The notes: generated from the letters alone by a model not told the origin. A DNA stretch of 43,613 bases from an uncultured Planctomycetaceae bacterium (GCA_937862885.1 CALMEE010000076.1:1-43613), one strand, 5' to 3'. Counted from the first letter of the stretch, positions 9,205-17,495 are shown. Program-made: numbers and translations.

Positions 9205-9672
9205 ATGTCTGAGTCAATTCGGCTGAGTGCTCGAGAGCAAGAGCGGCGGCATCTGGAGCACAAATTGATTGAAAACCTCCGTGCGTCGAGAAGCGATTTG
9301 AATCAACTGTTCGAGGAATCCTGTAGTCATTGGGGCTATGAAGACCTGATTTACCGGTTCTATCATCAAAGTTTCAAAGTGTATTTTATACAGTCAGTTA
9401 CCTCAAAAATTGTTGAATCGCTTCGAGCATTATTGCCGGGGCGACCTTTGAATACTTGGTTCGAACAGATCTTAGCGGAGGGAACTGGCAAGCAGTTTGA
9501 AATGGAGCACAATGAGAATTGGTTGGAAACGACTAGGCCGATGCTTGAGGCATTTTTTCACGCACGCTATTTTTTGGAAATGGCTTGTCGATACGCCAAC
9601 GAGTTCGAGGAGCCACCGCAAACGTTACCCAGCGGCTGGGCCAGCCTGCTATATCTGTACGATTTGAGATAA
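9205..9672 (+). CDS. Conserved-looking hypothetical protein between repeat arrays
   Basis: 155 residues, predicted mostly helical and soluble, with no signal peptide or membrane span. Notable segments are HWGYEDLIYRFYHQSFKVYF, ETTRPMLEAFFHARYFLEMA and the C-terminal LPSGWASLLYLYDLR, rich in aromatic residues and His. From memory, similar unnamed proteins occur in planctomycetes and other bacteria, sometimes beside four-helix-bundle genes, but I cannot confirm this and know no function. It is bounded on both sides by AAGAACY arrays that end in the same AACAGCG suffix, so it may be a passenger of the same kind of cassette. Good codon structure and clean ends make it very likely real. Confidence 0.75.
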   Translation: MSESIRLSAREQERRHLEHKLIENLRASRSDLNQLFEESCSHWGYEDLIYRFYHQSFKVYFIQSVTSKIVESLRALLPGRPLNTWFEQILAEGTGKQFEMEHNENWLETTRPMLEAFFHARYFLEMACRYANEFEEPPQTLPSGWASLLYLYDLR

Positions 9673-9705
9673 CCCGAGCCACCAATCGCGAATTTTGAAA
9701 CAACT

Positions 9706-9782
9706 AAGAACCAAGAACCAAGAACTAAGCACAGCGCAGTTTTTAACCAAGCACCAAGCACCAAGAACGAAGAACAGCGCAA
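9706..9782. repeat. Heptanucleotide repeat array A3
   Basis: Two phased runs: 9706-9733 (AAGAACC twice, AAGAACT, AAGCACA) and 9749-9776 (AAGCACC twice, AAGAACG, AAGAACA). They end in AAGCACAGCGCAG (9727-9739) and AAGAACAGCGCAA (9770-9782), the same suffix as in array A2. The second run ends four bases before the rfbB start codon, so it occupies the expected ribosome-binding region. Confidence 0.93.
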
Positions 9783-9786
9783 CGAT

Positions 9787-10845
9787 ATGCGAATCCTCAT
9801 CACAGGCGGAGCCGGTTTCATCGGCTCGAACTTAGTCCGTCGTATGGTTCGGCAAGGGCACGAGGTTCTGAACGTCGACAAACTTACCTATGCGGGCAAT
9901 CTAAGCTCATTAACCGACATTGCCGACTGTTCGAACTATCGATTTGCCCAAATCGATATTGTAGATGCCGCGGCGGTTGGTGAAACGATCGAGGGCTTTC
10001 GTCCGCATGGTATCATGCACTTGGCTGCCGAAAGTCACGTTGATCGCTCGATCGATGGACCTGGTCAGTTCATACAAACCAACGTAGTGGGAACTTTTAA
10101 TCTGCTGCATGCCGCTTTGAATTACTGGCGCCAAGTAGATCAAGCATCCCAAGCTCGATTTCGATTTTTGCACGTTTCAACGGACGAAGTTTACGGATCA
10201 CTGGGTGCCACCGGTCTGTTTACCGAAAACACGCCGTACGATCCCCATTCGCCGTATTCGGCCAGCAAAGCTTCATCGGATCACCTTGCCCGAGCCTGGC
10301 ACGACACCTACGGCTTGCCCGTCTTAGTGACTAATTGCAGCAACAATTACGGTCCCCATCAGTTTCCGGAAAAGTTGATTCCGGTAGTCATCCTCAAATG
10401 TCTGCGAGGCGAACCGATCCCCGTGTACGGCCAAGGGGAAAATGTACGTGACTGGCTCTATGTCGAAGACCACTGCGAAGCCCTCGATTTGGTCTTGCAC
10501 AAGGGTTGCCCAGGTCAAACCTACAATATCGGTGGCAACAACGAGTTGAGAAACATCGACCTCGTCCACACTCTCTGCGACTTGATGGACGAACTAAGTT
10601 CGAAGAACTTGAACGTTCAGTCTCCAGCCTCCAGTCTCATTACTTTTGTAACCGACCGTCCCGGCCACGACCTGCGTTATGCAATCGATGCCAGCAAGAT
10701 CGAACGTGAACTCGGCTGGTCTCCAAAACAAGACCATCAATCAGGTTTCCGCAAGACTGTTCAATGGTACTTGGACAACCAACCCTGGTGGCAAAATATT
10801 TTGTCGGGGAATTATAGGCTTGAGAGGCTAGGGACTGGGAGCTAG
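9787..10845 (+). CDS. rfbB: dTDP-glucose 4,6-dehydratase
   Basis: 352 residues, standard RfbB length. The NAD-binding motif [20 protein letters not shown] opens the protein. Catalytic residues are Thr132-Asp133-Glu134 in STDEVYG and Tyr157/Lys161 in [22 protein letters not shown] and [17 protein letters not shown] are family signatures. It makes dTDP-4-keto-6-deoxyglucose, the common precursor for the WecE and FdtA/FdtB branches encoded downstream. RfbA, the preceding enzyme of the pathway, is encoded at 11313, with a broken four-helix-bundle gene and repeats between them. The last residues RLERLGTGS are encoded by a G-rich heptamer array, so the C-terminus looks altered by the repeat. No usual Shine-Dalgarno is visible because a heptamer array lies there. 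Confidence 0.96.
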   Translation: MRILITGGAGFIGSNLVRRMVRQGHEVLNVDKLTYAGNLSSLTDIADCSNYRFAQIDIVDAAAVGETIEGFRPHGIMHLAAESHVDRSIDGPGQFIQTNVVGTFNLLHAALNYWRQVDQASQARFRFLHVSTDEVYGSLGATGLFTENTPYDPHSPYSASKASSDHLARAWHDTYGLPVLVTNCSNNYGPHQFPEKLIPVVILKCLRGEPIPVYGQGENVRDWLYVEDHCEALDLVLHKGCPGQTYNIGGNNELRNIDLVHTLCDLMDELSSKNLNVQSPASSLITFVTDRPGHDLRYAIDASKIERELGWSPKQDHQSGFRKTVQWYLDNQPWWQNILSGNYRLERLGTGS

Positions 10846-10865
10846 GAAATAGGAAATATGGGCTA
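10817..10865. repeat. Heptanucleotide repeat array B1 (G-rich)
   Basis: Seven 7-mers in phase: GGCTTGA, GAGGCTA, GGGACTG, GGAGCTA, GGAAATA, GGAAATA, TGGGCTA. The rfbB stop codon (10843-10845) lies inside. The unit differs from the AAGAACY family but the 7-nt period is the same. Its complement resembles the CCTAATY unit of array B3, so B1 and B3 are in opposite orientation around the broken four-helix-bundle gene. Confidence 0.85.
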
Positions 10866-10891
10866 AAGCGGACGTCACCTATATCAACAAT

Positions 10892-10912
10892 CCTATTACC
10901 TATTACCCTTTT
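10892..10912. repeat. Heptanucleotide repeat array B2
   Basis: CCTATTA twice (10892-10905) followed by CCCTTTT (10906-10912), directly before the ATG at 10914 of the broken four-helix-bundle gene. Short, but in the same 7-nt period as B1 and B3. Confidence 0.7.
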
Positions 10913-10913
10913 T

Positions 10914-11265
10914 ATGCAATTCGAAGATCTCGAAGTTTGGAAACGATCTGCCCGTTTATCAGTAAACCTAATACAAGGAGTTATCGGAACTGCGAGATTG
11001 GGGATTTCGAGATCAGATTACGAGATCCGGTTTATCTGTTCCTTCGAACATTGCGGAGGGGTACGAGCGTGATTCGGTTTCAGAGACGATCCGTTTCCTA
11101 AAGATCTCAAAAGGATCTGCTGGAGAATTGCTAACTCAAACCTACATTGGAATTGAAGCTGGCTACATTGATCGCGATTTAGGAAAAACCTGGATTCAGG
11201 AAATCCGAGAAATCTCGCGCATGCTCGCTGGCTTAATCAAACACTGGCAAACAAAAAAATCCTAA
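10914..11265 (+). pseudogene. Four-helix-bundle protein, frameshifted
   Basis: From ATG 10914 the frame reads MQFEDLEVWKRSARLSVNL, a typical family start, then turns into unrelated sequence and stops at a TGA near 11070. In the next frame from TAC 10972 the family continues as YKELSELRDWGFRDQ, then SGLSVPSNIAEGYERDS and FLKISKGSAGELLTQ, to the TAA at 11263-11265. Removing one base, the A at 10971, joins the halves into a full 116-residue protein. So this is a single +1 insertion, either a real mutation or a base-calling error. It is a separate family member from the gene at 8743 (different sequence, same motif order). Heptamer arrays flank it on both sides, and the stop overlaps the right one. 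Confidence 0.9.
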
Positions 11266-11309
11266 TCACTAATTCCTAGTCCCTAATTCCTAAATCCTAT
11301 TTCCTAAAA
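11261..11309. repeat. Heptanucleotide repeat array B3 (C-rich)
   Basis: Seven 7-mers in perfect phase: CCTAATC, ACTAATT, CCTAGTC, CCTAATT, CCTAAAT, CCTATTT, CCTAAAA. It covers the end of the broken four-helix-bundle gene and stops three bases before the rfbA start codon, so it replaces the usual ribosome-binding region there too. Confidence 0.93.
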
Positions 11310-11312
11310 AAA

Positions 11313-12176
11313 ATGAAAGGCATCATCCTCGCCGGCGGTTCCGGAACCCGCCTTTACCCGATCACCCAAGCCATCTCCAAACAACTGCTACCGGTGTATG
11401 ATAAACCGATGATCTATTACCCGCTCAGCGTTCTGATGCTGGCTGGAATTCGTGATATCCTGATCATTACTACACCTGAGGACCAAACCCAGTTTCAACG
11501 TCTATTGGGGACCGGTGAGCAATTCGGAATTCAGCTCAGCTATGCCAAACAACCAAAACCTGACGGTTTGGCGCAAGCCTTTATAATCGGCGAAGAATTC
11601 ATCGGTTCAGAATCCGTCAGTCTGATACTGGGCGATAACATTTTTTATGGTCAAGGATTCACCACCTTCCTGCGGCGAGCCAGCGAACGAGAGTCTGGCG
11701 CGACAGTGTTCGCCTATCAGGTCAAGGACCCGGAACGATTTGGCGTAGTTGAGTTTGATTCCAACTATCGAGTATTGTCGATTGAAGAGAAGCCGAAAAA
11801 ACCGAAAAGCCATTTTGCGGCGACTGGGTTGTATTTTTATGACAACCGGGTGGTGGAAATTGCCAAAGAAGTCAAGCCATCCTCGCGCGGAGAGCTAGAG
11901 ATCACAAGTGTCAACCAAGCCTACTTAGAGATGGGGGAACTCGGTGTTGAACTGCTTGGCCGCGGTTTTGCCTGGCTCGATACTGGAACCCAAGAGAGCT
12001 TGCTTGATGCGGCCCAGTTTGTCGCAACCATCGAAAAACGGCAAGGATACAAGATTGCGTGCTTGGAGGAGATTGCCCTGCGCGCCGGCTGGCTAAGCTT
12101 TGAAGATCTGAAACAAAGTATTTCAAAACAAAGCGGAAACAACTATGCAAAGTACTTGGAGTCATTGTTGGGCTAA
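11313..12176 (+). CDS. rfbA: Glucose-1-phosphate thymidylyltransferase
   Basis: 287 residues, the standard RmlA/RfbA length. The nucleotide-binding loop [11 protein letters not shown] is at residues 8-18, with the conserved Ser22-Lys23-Gln24 and [11 protein letters not shown] just after. LGDNIFYG supplies the metal-binding Asp near residue 110, and GFAWLDTGT is also family-typical. It joins dTTP and glucose-1-phosphate to dTDP-glucose, the substrate of RfbB. Genes for dTDP-rhamnose completion (rfbC, rfbD) are absent, so the pathway here seems to go to amino sugars instead. Confidence 0.96.
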   Translation: MKGIILAGGSGTRLYPITQAISKQLLPVYDKPMIYYPLSVLMLAGIRDILIITTPEDQTQFQRLLGTGEQFGIQLSYAKQPKPDGLAQAFIIGEEFIGSESVSLILGDNIFYGQGFTTFLRRASERESGATVFAYQVKDPERFGVVEFDSNYRVLSIEEKPKKPKSHFAATGLYFYDNRVVEIAKEVKPSSRGELEITSVNQAYLEMGELGVELLGRGFAWLDTGTQESLLDAAQFVATIEKRQGYKIACLEEIALRAGWLSFEDLKQSISKQSGNNYAKYLESLLG

Positions 12177-12415
12177 TTGACGATAAATGTCAACGCGGTG
12201 GCTTGGCAGCAGGAGTTCAAACAAAGTTGCCCCCAGATCTCGCCGGATTTTCTGATTATGTTTCGATTTTCGGGTAAACGTGTTGTTTCCGTTCCAGTTG
12301 CGACAACGCAGCACCACCGCGATGCTTTGTTCCTAGTTATACACCTCACCGGTAAATGCTGTTGGTGAAAAATATCGGCCGATTCAGCTAACCATAACAA
12401 AATTGTAATACGTAA

Positions 12416-13723
12416 ATGACAAATACAAATAAAGCAAATCCGATTTTCGAGATACCTTTGTTTGTCTTTGCATTAGTATGTCTGGCAGCTCTTTTAGCAA
12501 CCGTATTCAATTCCTTCTACTGGATGGATGATTTTTGGAAACGACATGAGCTTATTAACAAAGGTTTCTTTCAATTTCAGTGGGACGTCTATTGGGAATG
12601 GGATGGTAGGGCGATATCACCTGTTTACACGTTTAGGAACTTGTTTCTCTTGATATTCGACTATCCAAACGCTTGGGCAGTCGCATTGGCCAGTATGTCG
12701 TTTCTAATTGGTACCGGATTTATACTAAGCAGAATGCTTATGAGGGAAAACTGGTATTCGCTTCCCGTCGTTAGAAGATATGCCATGACCTTGCTGGTTT
12801 CATTTGTTTTGATATTGATATTTCGTCCGCATATCAGCCGAAGCGTTTACTGGGCAACCGGCTCTTATTATGTATTTAGCAATTTTTTTACCGTCTACTT
12901 TTTATACCGAATTATCGGAAATCGCAAATCAATTTGGAATCTCGTTTGGTTCCTCGTCGCCGTATCATCAGGTCCAAATAACGGCATCTTGATATTGACA
13001 TTTTTGGTTTTAGGGACAGGTGCAAAGGCTATACAACTCACCAAGAATGAACTTATTACTTACGTGGGCGTGGGCATGCTAGCTATGGCGTTCGTTTTAT
13101 TGGCGCCTGGTAATTTCACCCGGGCTGACGGGAATTTGGATTTTTCGATCTCAGAAATGTTTATTGGCGGTTTCAAGATCTTATATGAGTATTTAGCGAT
13201 GTCGAAATGGGCATTTCTTGGCTCATTCATTGTTGCCGTTGTTTTCGCAAGGTACGTTCCTAGCACTAATTGGATTTGGCCTGTCTTGTTTGCGGCCAGT
13301 GCGTTGAGTTCAATTCTGCCTTTTTTACCTATTGCCTCGACTGCCAGTAAGCACACCGCAATCTTTTTCCAAACGTTTCTATTCACCGCTCTAGTAATGT
13401 TTTGGGTGAATCTTGTGCAGCGAGTTAATGTTGCATTGATTACACGCTTGGCAGGCCCAGCGAAGATCTTGTTTTTGACGTATTTTTTGAGTCAACTTCA
13501 TGTCCAATATATTACAAGCGCCCACGTCAAAAATCAGATGGACAAAAGACATGAGATTTTGGAAGCCAATAGGGGAACAAAACAACCGGTTGAATTGCAG
13601 CCAATTTTTATTCCCAGCGAGAATTGGATTAGTAGATTTTGGGATTTGAGCGATGAATCCAACGGTTTTAAGGATTTCTATTCTAAGTATTTTGAAATTG
13701 ATGAGATCAAGGTTTTGAAATAG
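12416..13723 (+). CDS. Multi-pass membrane protein, candidate GT-C glycosyltransferase
   Basis: 435 residues with about ten hydrophobic segments and a hydrophilic C-terminal tail of about 70 residues. After the first membrane span comes YWMDDFW and then YWEWDGRAISPVYTF. An acidic pair just after TM1 and a WxGR-like loop fit GT-C-fold enzymes that use lipid-linked sugars on the outer face of the membrane; WATGSYYVFSNFFTVYFLYR is also reminiscent of the DUF6056-type membrane proteins. This assignment is structural inference, not a recognised family match. It lies upstream of WecE, GtrB and gtrA, so it could be the transferase of a Gtr-type side-branch system. About 240 untranscribed-looking bases precede it. 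Confidence 0.65.
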   Translation: MTNTNKANPIFEIPLFVFALVCLAALLATVFNSFYWMDDFWKRHELINKGFFQFQWDVYWEWDGRAISPVYTFRNLFLLIFDYPNAWAVALASMSFLIGTGFILSRMLMRENWYSLPVVRRYAMTLLVSFVLILIFRPHISRSVYWATGSYYVFSNFFTVYFLYRIIGNRKSIWNLVWFLVAVSSGPNNGILILTFLVLGTGAKAIQLTKNELITYVGVGMLAMAFVLLAPGNFTRADGNLDFSISEMFIGGFKILYEYLAMSKWAFLGSFIVAVVFARYVPSTNWIWPVLFAASALSSILPFLPIASTASKHTAIFFQTFLFTALVMFWVNLVQRVNVALITRLAGPAKILFLTYFLSQLHVQYITSAHVKNQMDKRHEILEANRGTKQPVELQPIFIPSENWISRFWDLSDESNGFKDFYSKYFEIDEIKVLK

Positions 13724-13986
13724 CGCTGGCGTCGTCAAGCGTATATTATTTTGAGCGCGACAAATGAACGTTGAACCCGTGATCGAGGGTTGCTTCACTC
13801 CCTGTCATTTACCGTCGCAAACTACGCATTTTATTTAAGTGAAAAGTCAATTGCCAATTTCTGACTATTGGCAGATTACACGCGCAACTTCGATGTTCAG
13901 CGAAATGCCTCAGAGATCTGGATTTTTGATTCATTTCTGCGACGGCTAATCGTTATTAGAGTGAGAAACCAATAGACGTTTTGGCG

Positions 13987-15135
13987 ATGGACGGAAAATC
14001 CGAGAAAATTCCATTTAACCGCCCCTCGTTGATGGGCAAAGAGATCTCGTACATGCGAGACGCAATTCGACGCGGACAACTTGCGGGCGATGGATTTTAT
14101 ACGAAGCAATGTAGTGCACGCATCGAGTTGATTACCGGAGCCCGAAAAGCCCTACTAACTCACTCATGTACGGCTGCACTCGAAATGGCTGCGATTCTAG
14201 TCGGCCTGGAAAAAGGCGATGAGGTCATAATGCCCTCTTTCACTTTCGTTTCCACTGCCAATGCTGTAGTTCTCCGAGGAGCAACGCCCGTTTTTGTCGA
14301 TGTCGAGTGTGATACATTTAATATCGATCCTGTACAAGTTTCCAGGGCTTTAACATCTCGTACCAAAGCGATCTTCGCCGTTCACTATGCCGGATTTTCT
14401 GCGGACATGGATGCTTTGAAGGACATTGCTTGTGCTCACGATTTAGTGTTGGTCGAGGACGCGGCTCAGGCACTAGGCTCTTTTTTCAAGGGGCGCCCCT
14501 GTGGGAGCATTGGTGATTTGGCGGCTTTTAGCTTTCACGAAACCAAGAACATCATAAGTGGCGAGGGAGGGGCACTGACGATTAATCGCCCCGAACTAAT
14601 TGAACGAGCAGAAATCATCCGCGAGAAAGGAACAGATCGTTCTCGCTTTTTTCGCGGAGAAGTCGACAAGTATACATGGGTCGATTTAGGATCATCATTT
14701 CTTCCTGGTGAATTAATCGCATCTTATCTTTTTGCTCAGTTGGAAATGGCTGAAATGATATGCGCTCGGCGGGTATCAATATTCGAACGGTATATGGAGG
14801 CTTTTCGATCGCTTGAGAAGAGTGGCAGACTCGGATTACCTCGCTGGACGGAACATTGTACTGGCAACGGTCACATGTTTTTTTTGCTTTTGCAGAGTGG
14901 AGATGATCGCGATGCATTTATTGCCCATATGAAGAAAGCTGCGATTGGTACGCCGTTTCATTATGTCCCGCTCCACAGCGCACCGGCAGGTATTAGGTTT
15001 GGACGCTCGAGCGGCAATATGGAAATTACGAATCGTGTTTCGGAAACACTGGTTCGATTGCCGATGTATTTTGATCTCGGAGCACAGTGTGAAGACGTGA
15101 TCAACCACGCATTGACATATTTTGAATTGACTTAG
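13987..15135 (+). CDS. wecE: dTDP-4-keto-6-deoxy-sugar transaminase (WecE/RffA type)
   Basis: 382 residues from ATG 13987 (a TTG two codons earlier is possible). It closely follows E. coli WecE as I recall it: IPFNRPSLMGKE, GDEVIMPSFTFVSTANA, SFHETKN with the PLP lysine Lys187, REKGTDRSRFFRGEVDKYTW and a late HYVPLHSAPAG. WecE aminates dTDP-4-keto-6-deoxyglucose at C4 to dTDP-Fuc4N (4-amino-4,6-dideoxygalactose). RfbA and RfbB encoded upstream supply the substrate, and the GNAT at 16493 is a candidate for the next, N-acetylation step. The GtrB-like gene begins 11 bases after its stop, which suggests co-expression. Confidence 0.92.
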   Translation: MDGKSEKIPFNRPSLMGKEISYMRDAIRRGQLAGDGFYTKQCSARIELITGARKALLTHSCTAALEMAAILVGLEKGDEVIMPSFTFVSTANAVVLRGATPVFVDVECDTFNIDPVQVSRALTSRTKAIFAVHYAGFSADMDALKDIACAHDLVLVEDAAQALGSFFKGRPCGSIGDLAAFSFHETKNIISGEGGALTINRPELIERAEIIREKGTDRSRFFRGEVDKYTWVDLGSSFLPGELIASYLFAQLEMAEMICARRVSIFERYMEAFRSLEKSGRLGLPRWTEHCTGNGHMFFLLLQSGDDRDAFIAHMKKAAIGTPFHYVPLHSAPAGIRFGRSSGNMEITNRVSETLVRLPMYFDLGAQCEDVINHALTYFELT

Positions 15136-15146
15136 GAACGAAAGCC

Positions 15147-16100
15147 GTGAACGAGAGACAATTAATCACCGTAGTTACCCCAGTTTACGGTTGCCGAAAT
15201 TGCTTGAACGCACTGGTCGATGGAGTCCGCGATGCATTCGAAGGAAGCGACTTTGAATGGGAGTTAGTTTTGGTAGATGATCGTGCGTCGGATAATCCAT
15301 GGTCACTGATTGTCCAACTCGCCAAAGACGATTCTCGGATTCGTGGTATCCGATTAACTAAAAACCACGGCCAACATTTGGCGATTTGGGCTGGATTCGA
15401 AGTTTCCCGTGGAGATTGGATCGCTGTTATTGACTGCGACTTACAGGACGACCCAAGGGTAATTCCTGAACTGCACAAGAAAGCCATCGCCGAGGAAGTC
15501 GACGGAGTTGTTGTGGACCGAGGCGAATGGTTAGATACTGGCTTTCGAAGATTGGCTTCGAAGTGGTTTTACGGGCTTATGGAAACGCTGAGCGGGTTAA
15601 ACTTGAAAAACAATATTGGGAACTTTGGCTTGTACAGCCGACGATTAGTAAATTTGCTGTTGCGATTTCGAGATAAAGAGGTGTTCTTGCCGTTGATGAT
15701 TTCGCTGACAGGATTACCCCTCTCGACGCAAAGACTGGATCGCAAGCATCGTCACTCAGGCAAAAGCACCTATAACATCATCCGCTTAACACGAATGGCC
15801 TTGGCCATAATGATCCGGTTTTCTGACCGGCCGCTTAAATTCAGCGTAGTTTTGGGGAGTTTGTTTAGTTTTGTCTCCGCGATCTTTTCTGTATTTTTGG
15901 TACTCGCTTGGGCGACTGGGGCGTTCACCGTACCGGGCTGGACCAGTCTTATACTCTCTTTATGGTTTTTGATAGGGCTGACTCTCGCAGTTCTTGGAAT
16001 ACATGGAATTTACATTGGTCGCATTTTTGCCGAAGTGCAGGATCGTCCGCGCATCTTTATTGAATCTACGACTGAAGTCAGCCCGCCAAACAAAACATGA
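15147..16100 (+). CDS. Polyprenyl-phosphate glycosyltransferase, GtrB/DPM1-like (GT2)
   Basis: 317 residues. The GT2 domain occupies about 1-225: VVTPVYGCRNCLNAL, a nucleotide-binding VDDRASDNPW, and the metal motif DCDLQDDP. RKHRHSGKSTYN is the arginine-rich loop of this subfamily. Two strong membrane helices follow at about 232-258 and 268-290. Such enzymes move a sugar from a nucleotide donor to undecaprenyl phosphate on the cytoplasmic side, for flipping by GtrA. Its stop overlaps the gtrA start by four bases (ATGA), so the pair is translationally coupled. Being next to wecE it may load Fuc4NAc rather than glucose; that is inference from position. Confidence 0.88.
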   Translation: MNERQLITVVTPVYGCRNCLNALVDGVRDAFEGSDFEWELVLVDDRASDNPWSLIVQLAKDDSRIRGIRLTKNHGQHLAIWAGFEVSRGDWIAVIDCDLQDDPRVIPELHKKAIAEEVDGVVVDRGEWLDTGFRRLASKWFYGLMETLSGLNLKNNIGNFGLYSRRLVNLLLRFRDKEVFLPLMISLTGLPLSTQRLDRKHRHSGKSTYNIIRLTRMALAIMIRFSDRPLKFSVVLGSLFSFVSAIFSVFLVLAWATGAFTVPGWTSLILSLWFLIGLTLAVLGIHGIYIGRIFAEVQDRPRIFIESTTEVSPPNKT

Positions 16101-16478
16101 ATCGGGTAAACGTAGTACGGTTCGCGCTATATGAAACTATTGGAATTGGAACAAATTTATGTCTATATGCTGTGTTTCTAATATTTGTAGCGATCGGTGC
16201 CTTGCCAATTCTAGTTTCGGCACTCTGTTACATTCTTGGAGTAACTTTAAGCTTATTCGCTCAACAGACATTGGACGTTTTCGACCCTAAATAGCCACCG
16301 TCAGGATCTACCTTTGTTTAACATCGCCAATATTGTTGGGCTCGTTGTAATGATCGCGTCGATGCAGTTGTTAGTTTTGCCAATTGGACCTGCAATCGCA
16401 CAATTTTTTACGGTGGGAGTTTCGGCCACCGCAATTTTCTTTAGATTGACTATTTTTCAATTCGGTTGTTCTAAGTAA
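16097..16478 (+). pseudogene. gtrA: GtrA-like flippase, frameshifted
   Basis: The frame from ATG 16097 reads MNRVNVVRFALYETIGIGTN and continues through a second hydrophobic stretch to GVTLS, then runs out of family sequence and stops at 16292-16294. The next frame supplies YSLNRHWTFS, the hallmark NRxWTF motif of GtrA, then two more hydrophobic segments and a stop at 16476-16478. Removing one T at 16253-16254 joins them into a normal 126-residue, four-helix GtrA. GtrA proteins flip undecaprenyl-phosphate-linked sugars. As read here the product would be a 65-residue fragment, so either the side-branch system is off in this strain or the base is an error. The start overlaps the GtrB stop. Confidence 0.88.
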
Positions 16479-16492
16479 AGCCGTCCAACGGC

Positions 16493-17239
16493 GTGCGAAC
16501 CGACAATTCGGAAGTGATTGAAATTAATCAAATTGAAACGCGTAGGTTTGGAGTGATCTGCGCACGACTGATTGACACACTAGAAAATATTCCTGACCTG
16601 AACGAAGTGAACCGGTTCGCGAGCGAGAAAAAGATTGCGATGATTTCGGCAAGGGTCAATGTGAGTAATTTAGCGATTGTGCACAAATTGGAAGCCGACG
16701 GATACCGTTTGATGGATACTCTCGTCTACTTTCAGCGCGAGACGAATGACTTGCCCCAACTGTTTAGCCCTGACAATTTGGTTATACGACATTCAAACAT
16801 CAATGACAAAGAAGCGGTTGCATGTATAGCTCAAGTTGCATTCCAAGGGTATCTCGGTCGTTACCATGCAGATACACGCCTCGCCGATCAACATGCGGAC
16901 GAAGCTTATACTGAATGGGCGGAAGAGTGTGTGCTGTCCGCTTCTGCGGAATCTCCTGTCCTTGTTTCGGTTCGGGGCGGAAAAATCGTTGGGTTTGCGG
17001 CAATTCGACGTAACAACGCTGACGAACTGGAAATTGTACTGAACGCTGTACATCCTTCAGAACGTCGCTGTGGCATTTACAGTAGTTTAGTTGTGAAATC
17101 TCTCCATTTGGCAAACGAAAATCGATGCAAACGCCTCCTGATTTCGACGCAAATCAATAATTATTCTGTGCAGCGTATCTGGTCCCGTCTTGGATTCGTT
17201 CATTTCAAAAGTATTTACACATTTCATAAATGGTTTTAA
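16493..17239 (+). CDS. GNAT acetyltransferase, possible WecD/RffC functional counterpart
   Basis: 248 residues from a GTG start. The C-terminal half is a GNAT domain: LVIRHSNINDKEAV opens it, FQGYLGRYHADTRL and EAYTEWAEECV follow, and the acetyl-CoA loop lies in HPSERRCGIYSSLVVKSL. Two-part proteins with an Rxx-HxD segment like this resemble TDP-fucosamine acetyltransferase WecD, which acetylates the product of WecE. WecE lies 1.4 kb upstream in the same run of genes, so the two could make dTDP-Fuc4NAc. The general GNAT call is firm; the WecD role is inference from context and weak similarity. Confidence 0.78.
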   Translation: MRTDNSEVIEINQIETRRFGVICARLIDTLENIPDLNEVNRFASEKKIAMISARVNVSNLAIVHKLEADGYRLMDTLVYFQRETNDLPQLFSPDNLVIRHSNINDKEAVACIAQVAFQGYLGRYHADTRLADQHADEAYTEWAEECVLSASAESPVLVSVRGGKIVGFAAIRRNNADELEIVLNAVHPSERRCGIYSSLVVKSLHLANENRCKRLLISTQINNYSVQRIWSRLGFVHFKSIYTFHKWF

Positions 17240-17495
17240 ATTTCGAAATTCTAAACGTACAACTAAAATTTAGAATCACGGCCATTGTTTTAACAATCTA
17301 ATAGTGAATTCGATTCCAGAAAGAACTTTACAACCGTGTCTTAACTTTCTTGCTACAAGGGTTGTTTTTTGAATTGATGTATTCAAACCGGCTGGCTTTC
17401 GGCGGAGCAAATCACGACAACAATCCGGGGTTTAGGAAGTAGCATCTATGGAAGCTATTTGACATCTTTATTGCACGATGCTTGATTGAAGGTTA

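Noticed and set aside
8669..11309. CRISPR array
   Set aside because: Units are 7 nt, contiguous and without spacers, and there are no cas genes; this is a simple tandem repeat.
16097..16294. Functional short GtrA variant of 65 residues
   Set aside because: The missing half, with the NRHWTF hallmark and two membrane helices, is plainly readable in the next frame, so this is a frameshift.
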